DNA of 64,000 nt from Typha latifolia (lineage: Eukaryota; Streptophyta; Magnoliopsida; Poales; Typhaceae): positions 4,568,850-4,632,849 of the forward strand of contig CM034113.1 in the NCBI GenBank assembly GCA_019914945.1. The letters run 5' to 3'. A program made the position numbers and the translations under genes. Positions within the stretch are counted from its first letter, which is position 1; the number at the start of each line of letters is the position of its first letter. The notes beneath the pieces are model-generated. The model ran no database searches and had not been told where the DNA came from. It saw nothing but the letters and a program-made list of their open reading frames with translations. Positions 53,571 through 64,000 of the stretch are shown here, one piece after another.

Positions 53571-54090
53571 ACTTTCCTTTCAGCAGGTAATCAAGAATTG
53601 ATCAGATTCTAACTTTTCCCCTAAATATCTATTGCTCATCGTTGCTCCACTTGGCAAACATATTTCAATATGAAGGACAGCCAATTAGAGAATAAATTTT
53701 TGTCTGAACATCTTGTTACAAAAAGCGATAATATAAAGGATGAAAATGAAAAAAAAAATTAGGATAATTTCCTTTCAACCCCTGAATAATCATTATTTTC
53801 TATCAATGATCTTTTAAATTTTTTTATACCCTAATAAAAAATGGCTCAAGTGAGATATTTTTTATAGTTCAGATGTCATTATGTACTAAAAAAATATCAG
53901 TAGATCATTGTAGAAAAGAGTGATAGTTTAGGGATGAAAAGAGAATTATTCCAAAAAAATATGATAGGTTAATCTTAGATTTCGGCAAAAAAGAAAAATA
54001 ATGATTACGCAAAATAAAATTCAAAGAAAAAGTATAGGGTTACTTAGATTGGCGTAAGCAAATGAGATAAAAGGTCACAAAAAAAATGTA
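53571..54090 (+). repeat. Direct repeat copy 2, probable truncated LINE 3' end
   Basis: AACTTTCCTTTCAGCAGGTA through GTAAGCAAATGAGATAAAAG parallels 50655-51030. It contains an extra A/T-rich stretch in the middle. It could be a 5'-truncated LINE insertion; no poly-A or target duplication is evident. Confidence 0.5.
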
Positions 54091-54502
54091 TAGCAGCCCA
54101 TAAGATTTGTTTTTATAACTGAACTTCTGAAATATTGTAATATGAAAAATTCCTTTAAATTCTTAAAGTATGAAAACTCAAAATGGTTCACATTAAGCTC
54201 TTTTCATAAGCATCAAAGGTTGCTAGAAACAAGCTATATGGATGGCCAAATTTTTCAGATTTAAAAAGGCCCCCATACCAAATGGATAAAACAATTGGAT
54301 TGAAAAAACGCATCTTTTTCTCTTTAGATTGTGACGGTAGACAAGATTTCCATTGAAAATTATCCCTCAAATATCTCTTATTTGAGCATATACTATTATA
54401 TATAATGTGTGTATTTGTTTCTACACCACACAAAACCCTTCTTTCTCCATGGTTATCTCTAGGTTTGTGAACTGCTGAATTTTTTTTATGTTAATAAAAT
54501 GA
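54091..54502. other. AT-rich spacer
   Basis: No coding frame or element terminus recognised. Confidence 0.55.
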
Positions 54503-54510
54503 TCTCTCTC

Positions 54511-54595
<85 letters not shown>
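54503..54595. repeat. (CT)n microsatellite, about 93 bp
   Basis: A nearly pure CT run with one CCC interruption near 54521. The antisense frame of Glu-Arg repeats is an artefact of it. Confidence 0.97.
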
Positions 54596-54598
<3 letters not shown>

Positions 54599-55039
54599 CA
54601 AGCCAAGCTTTGTCCAGGCATCCCTTGAAATTAAGTTTGATGTCATCTAAATCAAAGCTAAGCTCCATAAAGCGTAATAGCTGAATCAAACTAAGTCATT
54701 GTGACAGAATAGATTCAACATGTATCATAGAATTTTCGGCAGATCTGGTAGCCATTGGAAGCCTAATGGCTCAATTGGCCCCACTATTTCCCATGAAAGT
54801 TGCATCCTTATCATCTTTGGCGATGCTCTGAATGGTTTCTGGGTCCCCTTCTGAATTATATGATGCGTACCAGAACTGGATACAATGCATTCCTATCTCT
54901 TAGCAAGAGCCACCACTTATCCTTAAGAAGCATGGCACCTCATGGATGGTGGTGGGGTATTCAATTATACATGGGAATATCTATAATGTCTCATCTATTA
55001 GTAAAACATATAATAGAATAAAGACCTCCTAACTAATTT

Positions 55040-55298
55040 AATATTTGAGAGACTTATCAACGACACCCTATCATATATATATATATATATATATTATTCA
55101 ACTCTTGCAGTTTGCTTTTACCACCTCAAAAATACCCTAGTGCTAGTTTTCTCAATTGTTCGTTAACATATACAGGAAGATTTGTTGGGGCATTAAAAAA
55201 TTAAATATAAGAGTTGGATAATAAATATTAATATGATAAAGTGTGAATGATTGTAAAGGCAAATTATAAGGTGTTCTTAATAGACTACCTTAAATATT
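55040..55298. mobile_element. Probable MITE, about 260 bp
   Basis: The left end AATATTTGAGAGACTTATCA with ACGACACC resembles the reverse complement of the right end (GGTGTTCTTAATAGACTACC, TTAAATATT). Inner arms ATTATTCAACTCTT and AAGAGTTGGATAAT also pair. It contains (AT)n at 55073-55095. No certain target duplication. Confidence 0.45.
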
Positions 55299-58200
55299 TT
55301 GATTGGAAGTAAGCCTAGTTTTGTTATCCTTTATCTCTTCTCTTCTTTATATGTACTAGTTTTGCTGATCCATAATGTGAAGACTGAAATTAACTGATTA
55401 ATTAAGCCTGCATTAATTTAGTGGCAACAACCTCAGCCAAGAGATAGATATATGTGCATGCAAGTATTCAGTTACGAGTGGGATCTTATTCTGCCTATAT
55501 ATTATATATTATCGTTATGACGTTCTCCGGGTGTTGCTGAAACTTTCCACTAATCTTGATGCTTTAATACATGCGTACGGAAGCATAAATAAATAGAACT
55601 AGCTAGTAGTATGGTGTTTTTCTTCTTCTTTTGTGTAGGATGTATTAGGATAAGATAAACCAATTCAAGAGATAAGATAGATACGTCAAGATCATAGCAG
55701 GAAACGATTAGTTCCTATATACAATTCGAAGGCTGGATAAGCTTTCACATCTCATGACCAAGGCTAATATATATATATAAGAACATTTGGTGGAAAGATG
55801 CGAACGCTTGACCTAGTCGTCTTTGTTGAATGTCGTCACTTTTAGAGTAGCCAGTAAGAGGATGAACGGGTGTAACAAGTTGACATTGAGAGAGTGTAGG
55901 AGTGAGTACATATTAAAAATAGTGAAACATGAAACTGGAGCTAATTAAGGACTCTTAACACCTTGATTTTTTTTCTTTAATTTCCAATCATATATTATAT
56001 ATCAATTATTTTAGTTTACACCTTGTCTTTCACTAGCTTTCATTCAACCATTTTTTTATTAAAATTTTTATGGAAATTAAACATCCTTCTTAAGCGGGTA
56101 AATTAATACTTTTCATGTTAAATATTGTTAGTTTAAAGCGACAACAAGACAAGTATATTCCCTCACAATCAATCATTAGATTATATTAAATCAGCAATAT
56201 CAAACAATAACCTAAGATAATATTCAAACAAGCGATATGGATAGCGATCATGTTTGACTCGCCCAATGTCAAATTAATAATCCTAACTTGACCTTGTCCT
56301 CTATCACTATATAGACTTATTCAATCTTGGAAGACTAGGATTGGTGCATTAGGTTTGCTTATTTGATGTGGAGTTGGAAAAAGAAATGGTCACTGTGCTC
56401 CTCGGTTTGCAATAATCTATGCATAACGTGATTATCATACATAAAAAATACATAGTATCATGGAGTACAAGTTTAGGTTTGACTTTAACTTAAAAATATG
56501 TCTAACTGTAAGCAGTGCAAGAACCAACAACGTTTTGAGTTTATAATTAAGTTTGACCTTCTCAATACTGACCAATATTAGAATAAGTTCAGATTTCTGT
56601 CTGAACTTGTACAAGGGATCCAAAAATGAGAGCCTAAACGTCACCAGATTATAGCTGCATTTATATTATTCTATACTATACATGATATAAAGGAATTTAT
56701 ATATCGCTTCCAAGAGAATGATTTAGATGATTGGAAGTATGAAAACTTCCTCTGTCTAATTGAGATCAAAGATAGTAAACCGGTGGTTTGCTGCTGATTC
56801 AGCTGAAGCCTTGTACTTCGCATTGTTCATTTCTATCTTTTTGCAGCTTTCTTTATGCAATGAATAAATATGTTGTGCACATGCCTATGTAGACTTAGAA
56901 ACTCTAGAATGATGATGCATTAGGATAAGATCTAATGTTGTAAACATATACAACCTCAAATGGACTCATGCTATTGGACTTATTTACTGAACTTATTTAT
57001 TAGTGCAAAATACTATAATGACCAATAAAAATTTGGAGGGAGATAGGATTCCTAGACTCTTAGTTTAATTAGGTCTAGATATAGACTCAAAAGCAAAAAT
57101 TAAATCTAAATTAGTTTAGAAAAACCGATTAAAAATCAAATTTTTAAAATTGAAATCAAATAGGATATGATAATCAGAATACTATTCTAACTATGAAAAC
57201 TAAACTCAAATTAGTGAGAGAAATCCAAGGGGGGTAGAAAATGGAAAGCTGAATAAGTGTAAGAAAAGTAAAAGCATGGCAAACACAATCATACGATTTT
57301 CTTTTAACATAAAATACCTCTCTGGTATGAGAGAAAAAATTGAATATGTCCAAAGTTGATCGATCTTATTTCACTAAGGGATAAAAATAGGACTTGCTTA
57401 CAACCCATTCTGACACTCTAATGATGTATTATTTAAGTAATATCTTGCACACTATGAGATTAACTATTATTGTATAGAAGATTGCCTCCCTTTAGTAAGC
57501 ATTCGAGTGACGGATCAACCTCAAAAGCAATGTATCGATGGTGTTTAATGTCAATGAATGGTTCGACTCCTTCTAATGCTATCCTCAATAGCAGTTCAAG
57601 AAATACTCATATGAATCCATTAGGGAGATGAGACAACATTTCTAAGATGAGAGTAGTAATTCCTAGAATTATCTCTTTCAATTGGTGATTTAACCTCCAT
57701 CTCTAGGTTCTCTAAATAGAGGTTAGAAATACCTAAGATTTGTGCTATGACAAGCCATCAAAGGAATCTCTAAAGTTATTTTTGAATCTAAACTTTTCTT
57801 TATTATCCTACACATTGTCCAGATATTATTTAACCTGTTCGGACACTACTTAATTTTTCTTAAGTGATGTGTCCCGACCATCGAGTGCTCTCTAAATTTA
57901 ATTCAATATCAATTGATTAGAAATCTTTGCATATTATGTCTTTCTATCTATGTGATTTGACCATATATTTGAATTTAATTTGTACAACTCAAATAAATAT
58001 GATTCTGTCCATATATTTATTATTTGAGAAGTATTCGTCCTTACAATCTCTCACTTGTAGTTTTGTGACAAAACATAATTTCTAATCAATTTTTCAGAGT
58101 TTATAAAAAATTTTCTAAGTTAATACACATGAGCTTACTTTACATTTTTTAAATAAATCCTTACGAAGATCAATAAAACACTAGAAAAATCTCGTGAAAT

Positions 58201-58484
58201 GCATGTGTTGTAGAAAAATGGATTCAATACAATATTTTCAATCATAATTCAAAATCAATTTCGCAAGTCAATTTTCAACAAATTATCATATATATATATA
58301 GATCATATCAAGCAAGCATATTAATCGTATCAATAATATCATAAGAAATATATCATATCATGATGAAGAAATATAATGAATAAATAAGTCAAACATATCA
58401 AAGTAATGCCAATAGAAATTCTACCTAAAAGCATGCAAAAAAAAGAAATCTGTGAGATTATTTGAATGATATTCTAAAAATCTG
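55299..58484. other. AT-rich spacer
   Basis: About 3.2 kb with no frame above 70 codons on either strand and no LTR, TIR or RNA gene I can recognise. 57480-58080 is slightly GC-richer and could be a worn element. Confidence 0.55.
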
Positions 58485-58611
58485 TGTTACAATCTAACCA
58501 TGTGGGTTAAGTCGAGTCTATTTATCTTTTAATTATTTCATGATGTAAGCCTTTTAGACAAGTCTAATTTAGTCATGTGAGTTATTAAGGCAAATCAAAA
58601 TAAGTCACGAC
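58485..58611 (+). repeat. L LTR, 5' end, interrupted
   Basis: TGTTACAATCTAACCATGTG matches the L LTR start; two worn AAGTCATGTGAGTTATTAAG repeats follow, like those at 15191-15305. It is interrupted at 58612 by X-2 (left flank ACGAC). Confidence 0.72.
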
Positions 58612-61180
58612 TGTAACAACCCAATCTTAAAAAAAAATTTAATTAATTAATTAATTAATTTTGGGCACAATGTGGCCGGGCTCGTGCCCATGCAAGTTGC
58701 TCATGCAGCTTGCGTGGTGGGGCGCCATGCGCCCACTGCCGCTGTCGCAGCCAACCGGCCGCGGCGGGCCCCGGCCCCGCTACCCCTCCTCCACTGCCTT
58801 CCCTCTTTCACTCTCTCACATATTCTCTTGCCGACGTCGGCCTACCGCCGCCGTCGCTGCTGCAACACCACCCTCACCGTCTCTCTCTATAGCTCTCTCT
58901 CTCTAAAGACTCGTTCACTCTCTCTTACCCTCCTCTCTCTCCCAATCACCCCTCTCTCTCTCCCAATCACCCCTCTCTCTCTCTCTCTTTCTCTCCTTCG
59001 CTTATCGACGCCGGCCTACCGCTGTCGCCGTTGCCCCCGCTACGACTAAGGTGAGCCTCCCTCCCCCTTCCCTTATTTTCTTCTCCTTCTTCTTCTTCTT
59101 CTTCCTTTCCTCTACTTTTTCCTCTGTTCATTTTACCTTCTTTGGTAATAAAAAACTTGTAAAGTACTTATGTTATTTAGTTAATCTAAATTAGATCTTT
59201 AATTTAATTTGTCAAGAATAGATATATCTAGTAAATGGTAAGTGTAATTAGTGTAATTTTAGTTAATTATAATTAGAAATATTTGTACATAAATATATTT
59301 TTAACTTCATATATTTTATTAGATTAATACATGTCTTTATAATTCGGTATATATATATATGTACAACTTATTATACATTATTATGCATGTAATATAATAG
59401 TAGGCTTACTTAATGTTTATATTACATGATTAAGTAAAGATTATTTTATATGCAACTCTTAATTTGTTTAGTAATGGTAGTAGTGACAAAGTAATTAAAG
59501 TATAATTAGATAATATTAGATAATATAGGTGCTTGTATCTTAAATTATATTATTATACGTGGAGCACTTTTACGTTTTTTTTATCAAAAGAGATTGACTA
59601 TTATATACTTAATATATAATTAGCAAACTATGGTTTTATAAATAAATCTACAATTAGAATAATAACATACTAATATTATTATAATTAAATATATGATATA
59701 GATCAAATTATTTAATAAAAATAAAAGAAAGAATTTTAAATCTAATAAATCATCATATGTTACACAAACAGATCCTAATTGGATAAATAACTGACCTTAT
59801 ATTACTTAAATATTTTCAGATCTCGAACCCTCTTATTTGAGACCTCGTGGACCCTGACGATGAGTTGATATTGAACTAACGGATGTGAGAGATGCGTGGT
59901 TCATGCCCTCTGATCAAATTGTGAGTAATCTTATCCCCTAGACGCCTTTCTCAAATTAGGTTATGTTATATATTATGTACATGCATATTTTAGCCTCCAG
60001 CATGATTATATGACTTTATCTAAAGATGATTACAGTCGAGCATATTTTTATCATGCATATAATTAGGCTGATCTTGAATATAAGTATGATGATGATAAAT
60101 AGAGATAATGAGAGATGATTGTATTGTTGTAAGGTTATGTCCAGTAGAACTTTAGCATGAGTATGCATGTAATAGATTAGCATGAGTATGCATGCGTTGA
60201 CGATATAGTTGGAGACTACATTGCATCATTTTTTCTTGATTTCTATTCCACCTAAATTCTTGTTATGCATTGACTTGTTATCATACTGGATATATGCATA
60301 TGATTTGTCATTTAGAAGGAAAACATAAAATGTGATTGATATGATAGTTGATAGAAAGCGTGAGGATACTGGAGTGGGTGCGAGAGTTAGGGCATTCCTG
60401 GAGATGATTTATCGTTTGACATAGTCGCGATCCTATTGGCCTTACGTCTGAGGTCATTAGTCTGTGTCCACAACAGATATTCGGACACATGCCGTTCGCT
60501 AGGGCATATATGGCGAATTATCCTCATGAGGTTTCTATCAACTATGTGGGTGCCCGATCTAGATGGATATTAATACCCTAGCGGGTAGCTAGGTATGGTT
60601 ATATTTGATATACTTTTGCAGGTGGCGGAGTATGCTCTGAGCCTTCAGACATGATGTTGAGACCGGGTGCCGAGTGTTGACTATGCATAGTGGTCTAGTA
60701 TGATAATATTATACCGAGATGTCAGTGATGATCGTGATGTTGAGAAATGCATATAATTTCATTATCATCTGTTATACCTGATTATCGAATAGTCAATATG
60801 CATCATAGGTGGTTGCATTTGATATCATAGCATGATCATGATCGGCATACATCATATGTGTTATATTTGAAAGAGAGTTATGATAATGGTATGACATGGA
60901 GATTTATTTATACATTGTCAATAAGTTTATACTTTAAGTTTATACTTTAAGTTTATACTTATTCATATGTTAATAAGTTTATTTGGTTGATAGTATAATT
61001 TATTTGGTGTTGGATTATGTGAGCATGGATATGTTAGCATGTAGTATTTGATGATGTCATGATTATATGTGCACGAAGTGTATCTTGTGCATGACGGGCC
61101 CCGCTAGTCCTATCACGTGCGCCGCGTGTGCCATGTGGGCGCGTGGGCGTGCACGTGCCAGTGCCGGGCGGGAGCATTAC
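58612..61180 (+). repeat. X-2 5' LTR, 2569 bp
   Basis: TGTAACAACCCAATC to GGGAGCATTACA (TGTAA/TTACA ends). It contains a CT-rich 5' part with low-complexity frames (58661-59049), a TTC run (59084-59105), AT-rich middle, and blocks conserved with X-1 (GACCTCGTGGACC near 59850; TTTTAGCCTCCAGCATG near 59990; GAGTATGCTCTGAGCCTTCA near 60627). A GC-rich stretch (61095-61175) precedes the end. Confidence 0.82.
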
Positions 61181-61187
61181 ATTTTAG

Positions 61188-61199
61188 GTGGTATCAAAG
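61188..61199 (+). promoter_or_regulatory. Primer binding site (tRNA-iMet), X-2
   Basis: TGGTATCAAAGC lies seven bases after the LTR end, one change from the usual TGGTATCAGAGC. Confidence 0.82.
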
Positions 61200-64000
61200 C
61201 TTAGGTTTAAGGATGATCTGGCAAACCATCAAGTATAGTAGTTGTCGGTTTATTTTAGGATTACATTAGTAGTCGATCTCGATGAGTTTAATATTAATTG
61301 GTTGAGATAGAGATCTAGATTGTGATGTTGAGATTATTAAGTTTTGATACTTTGACGATATTGATAGAAATAATTTGTGATATTGGTATATTGAGAATTT
61401 ATTTGAGCGACTAATGAATAAGAAGAGATATTACTAAATCATGCATTGATGTTATCGATATCGAGGTGTTATAGTCTGTGGAGCAAAATATTGGAGATGT
61501 AGACATGTTCATATGATGTGATAAAGTGTAGAAATTTCTAAACATGTAGAGATATTTATTTATGCAGAAGAATTATTATTAGTAGAATGGAGGTTATTCT
61601 GAACAGATATAGCATATTTTGGGATTTTTGATCTTTTATGGATATATTTGAGATTAGGAGATTGATGTAAAAATATATATGTGCAGAGAGACTATTCTAA
61701 TTCTTATGAGGATTATAATTATTGATTATGGATGAATGAGTAAGATATGTGATGATTTGGTATAGTGGAAAAGATATTATGTGATATAATATAGATGAAT
61801 GTAGATTGTATACAGAAAAGAATTTTTTGGATGATTAGTATGATAAATTATATTTGCAAGATACTTGTATTAGTAAGTATAAAATTTTGATTGTACCGAC
61901 AAGATGGATGATTTAATAGGGATATGTTTGTCCAATAGTACTACTAGAGGATTAACGTCTTGTTTAAATCTTTAAGTTGATGATTACCAAATAGGGTAAT
62001 GAGCATAGAAAATATGACATGGATATAGGTATTTGATTATGAATTATTTCAGTAGTGGAGACTTAATGTATATTTTTTTGGATGACATGATAGTAGGTTT
62101 AATTTAGAAGTTGCTGATTGTGTGAATTTGATTAGATGGAAAGAATGGTAATGAGATAAATTATATAGGGTGATGATAGTTGCTAAAGTTGATAGTCTCA
62201 TGACATATCTTGTATGACAATGAAAATATATTTTGATTATTAGTTTAGTTTTGGACATTGATTGAGAGGATAAGAATTTCATAGCATGAAGATCGTGTAT
62301 TTTGGGTAATGAATTTTAATTACAAATATACAGACTTATTTTTTTTTATGATATTAATGATGTTATGGAAAAATTTTGATTATGCTATAAGATTAAATCG
62401 TTCAGTATATGTGGTGGACTTTACATAGAGGATGTGATAGAATATTAAGTTGAGACTCTTGATAAAATATGAGGTTTAAGTGATTTAATTAAAAATTAGA
62501 TATGTTGGTTTTTAATCATAGATATTAAATTGAGATATTATGTGTTTTGACATGTTAGTAGTTTCGATGATACTAATTGGAGAGAGAACTTGATAGAGTT
62601 ATTCATACGGCCTATAGACTTAATCATTTGTTATGACTAATAGATGGTTTGGAAGTTGAACTAACTGTTTCATAGGACGGATCGTGTTCAGTGTATCGAT
62701 AGATGTTTATTATACTACTAGAAGATAAACAGTAATGATGTATAGGAAAGTGATTATTTTAGCATTTGTTTAACCGTTGGCTTTCAGGTTCGATCATTAC
62801 TAGAGGTTATTGAGTGAACCTTTTAGAATAATGAGATTGATCTTAATAATTGTAAAGACTTATAAGTTTACATTTAAGTCTTAAGATAAAGATACATGAT
62901 TGGGAGATAATGATTTCATGATTAGTTCTATTATAGTTTGTGAAAATTTGATCTTTTAATGAATTGCAAAGTTAAGGTTGCGAGAAGGTTTTTATCTTTA
63001 TTTTTGGATGTCTTCTAATCTATATGAATCAGTTAGTGTCAATTAGTTTATTAGCAGATCATAATAGCATTATCAATTCGGGAGATTAATCTTAGTAGCT
63101 TTGTTCATATATAATGATTTTGTGGATTTGTCTAAGATGTGTTTATGTATTCTTAAAGATCAAGTATGATGGATTAGTAAATATTTGTGTGGCAATGGAT
63201 TAATATTATGAACTAAATATTATATCTGTCGAGATATTGAAGAAATTATTGGATTAATTAATAGAACTCCATGGATAGTCTTTGGATCTGAATATCGATA
63301 TCATTAAGTGATATTTTGGTGGATATACTAGTAGTGATATTAATTAAATAGATAATAATCAAACTGAAATTATGTGAATCGAGGAATGAACAGTTTGGAT
63401 ATAGAAGTGATTGATAGAAAGATCATTATAAAGTTTATCATATATGTTTCTTGAAATAGTTTGAATTTTAACCTTTCAGATATTGCAGATTAAGAAGGAA
63501 GATAATGTGGAGAATCAAAAGGGTGTATAAATTCGTTTGAGGTTGCATTAGGATTTACATTGATACGTTGGAGTTGATGCACTGCATGTTATTGTGAAGA
63601 ATGTATTATGAATACATGTTGATATTGTAGTCTTATATGGATAGGTGTGTTCTCTTATATTAATTTATCTAGTAATTTATATAATTGTTTAAGCATATGA
63701 GCAGTGCACTTTAAATAAGAGACTTTGTGCTATTGTCTAAATTTTATGAGGATATCGGATGATGCTGAGTATGTTTAGATTAGTGACATTATTTATTAGA
63801 AAGAGAAGTATGAGTTAAGTCTTTCGGATATTCTTGAAATAACTTGTATTTATCATTCTACTTGGTATTAGTGATAGTATTGAGGGATAATTCATTGAGT
63901 ATGTTTGGGATCGGAGTATATATTCAGTAGATTGGAGATAATTTACTTAAATATATTATATCGTATTATCATAAGTGATTATGGCATTACGATGTGTATT
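61200..64000 (+). other. X-2 interior, non-coding, C-poor
   Basis: 2.8 kb with no frame above 80 codons. It is colinear in part with 28431-30330. The G-rich, C-poor plus strand persists to the window end. Confidence 0.75.

Larger units (their letters stand above)
58612..64000 (+). mobile_element. X-2: large non-coding LTR element, extends past window
   Basis: Complete 5' LTR (58612-61180), primer site and at least 2.8 kb of interior without any frame. It shares LTR and interior with X-1. The long LTR starting TGTAACAAC suggests a non-autonomous derivative of a Del/Tekay-like gypsy, but with no coding domain that is a guess. Confidence 0.78.

Noticed and set aside
54421..54684. Glu-Arg or Ser-Leu repeat protein
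   Set aside because: Translation of a (CT)n microsatellite.
61200..63900. Heavily mutated gypsy pol in the X interior
   Set aside because: I read several stretches in forward frames and found no RT, integrase or protease motif, unlike the other decayed elements in which motifs remain readable.

Overview
This window is a retrotransposon graveyard from a flowering-plant nuclear genome. The basis is tRNA-iMet primer binding sites (TGGTATCAGAGC) next to long terminal repeats, Ty1-copia and Ty3-gypsy chromovirus domains, a plant L1-type LINE, AT-rich spacer and long microsatellites. I see no convincing host gene, rRNA, tRNA or CRISPR. The species cannot be named from the sequence alone. Family labels (Copia-A/B, G1 to G4, L, T, X) are mine.

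Layout. 1-8973: a Sirevirus-like copia element (Copia-A, plus strand) whose gag is split by a minus-strand sister (Copia-B, 667-4376, flanked by the 5-bp repeat CAACT). 8974-10188: a decayed minus-strand copia integrase/RT piece. 10189-14456: decayed gypsy families G1 and G2. 14457-16489: AT-rich DNA with an LTR-like piece. 16490-23940: gypsy remnants of families G4, L, T and G3. 23945-50690: a nest in which an L1-type LINE holds a G2 element (24215-47384, TSD TTTAA). G2 holds an X element (27674-about 32440) and a minus-strand G3 element (to 46278). G3 holds a G1 element (36391-45687, TSD AATGA/AATGG), which in turn holds a minus-strand G1 element (38142-42617, TSD TTCGA). 50691-58484: AT-rich spacer with a 140-bp tandem array, a solo LTR, a 390-bp foldback, a probable MITE and (CT)n. 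58485-64000: an L LTR interrupted by an X element with a 2.57-kb LTR and a non-coding, C-poor interior.

Almost every element is coding-defective. G1 copies lack RT/RNase H, Copia-A joins its protease directly to the last residues of RNase H, and every gypsy protease active site that remains is substituted or followed at once by a frameshift. Two copia copies share the same gag frameshift. Together with clean target-site duplications, this suggests that defective copies were mobilised in trans.

The most unusual signals are: (i) tandem arrays of four and five primer binding sites with a 20-bp period after two G3 LTRs; (ii) a G1 element whose two 940-bp LTRs both contain an LTR-end/PBS junction inside U5; (iii) a palindrome, GCGTTCGAACGC, repeated in LTRs of both copia and gypsy families; (iv) a young G1 element with an open 534-codon frame carrying about 270 residues of non-retroviral repeat sequence between gag and protease remnants; (v) an X-family interior conserved between two copies without coding capacity and with strong G-over-C strand asymmetry.
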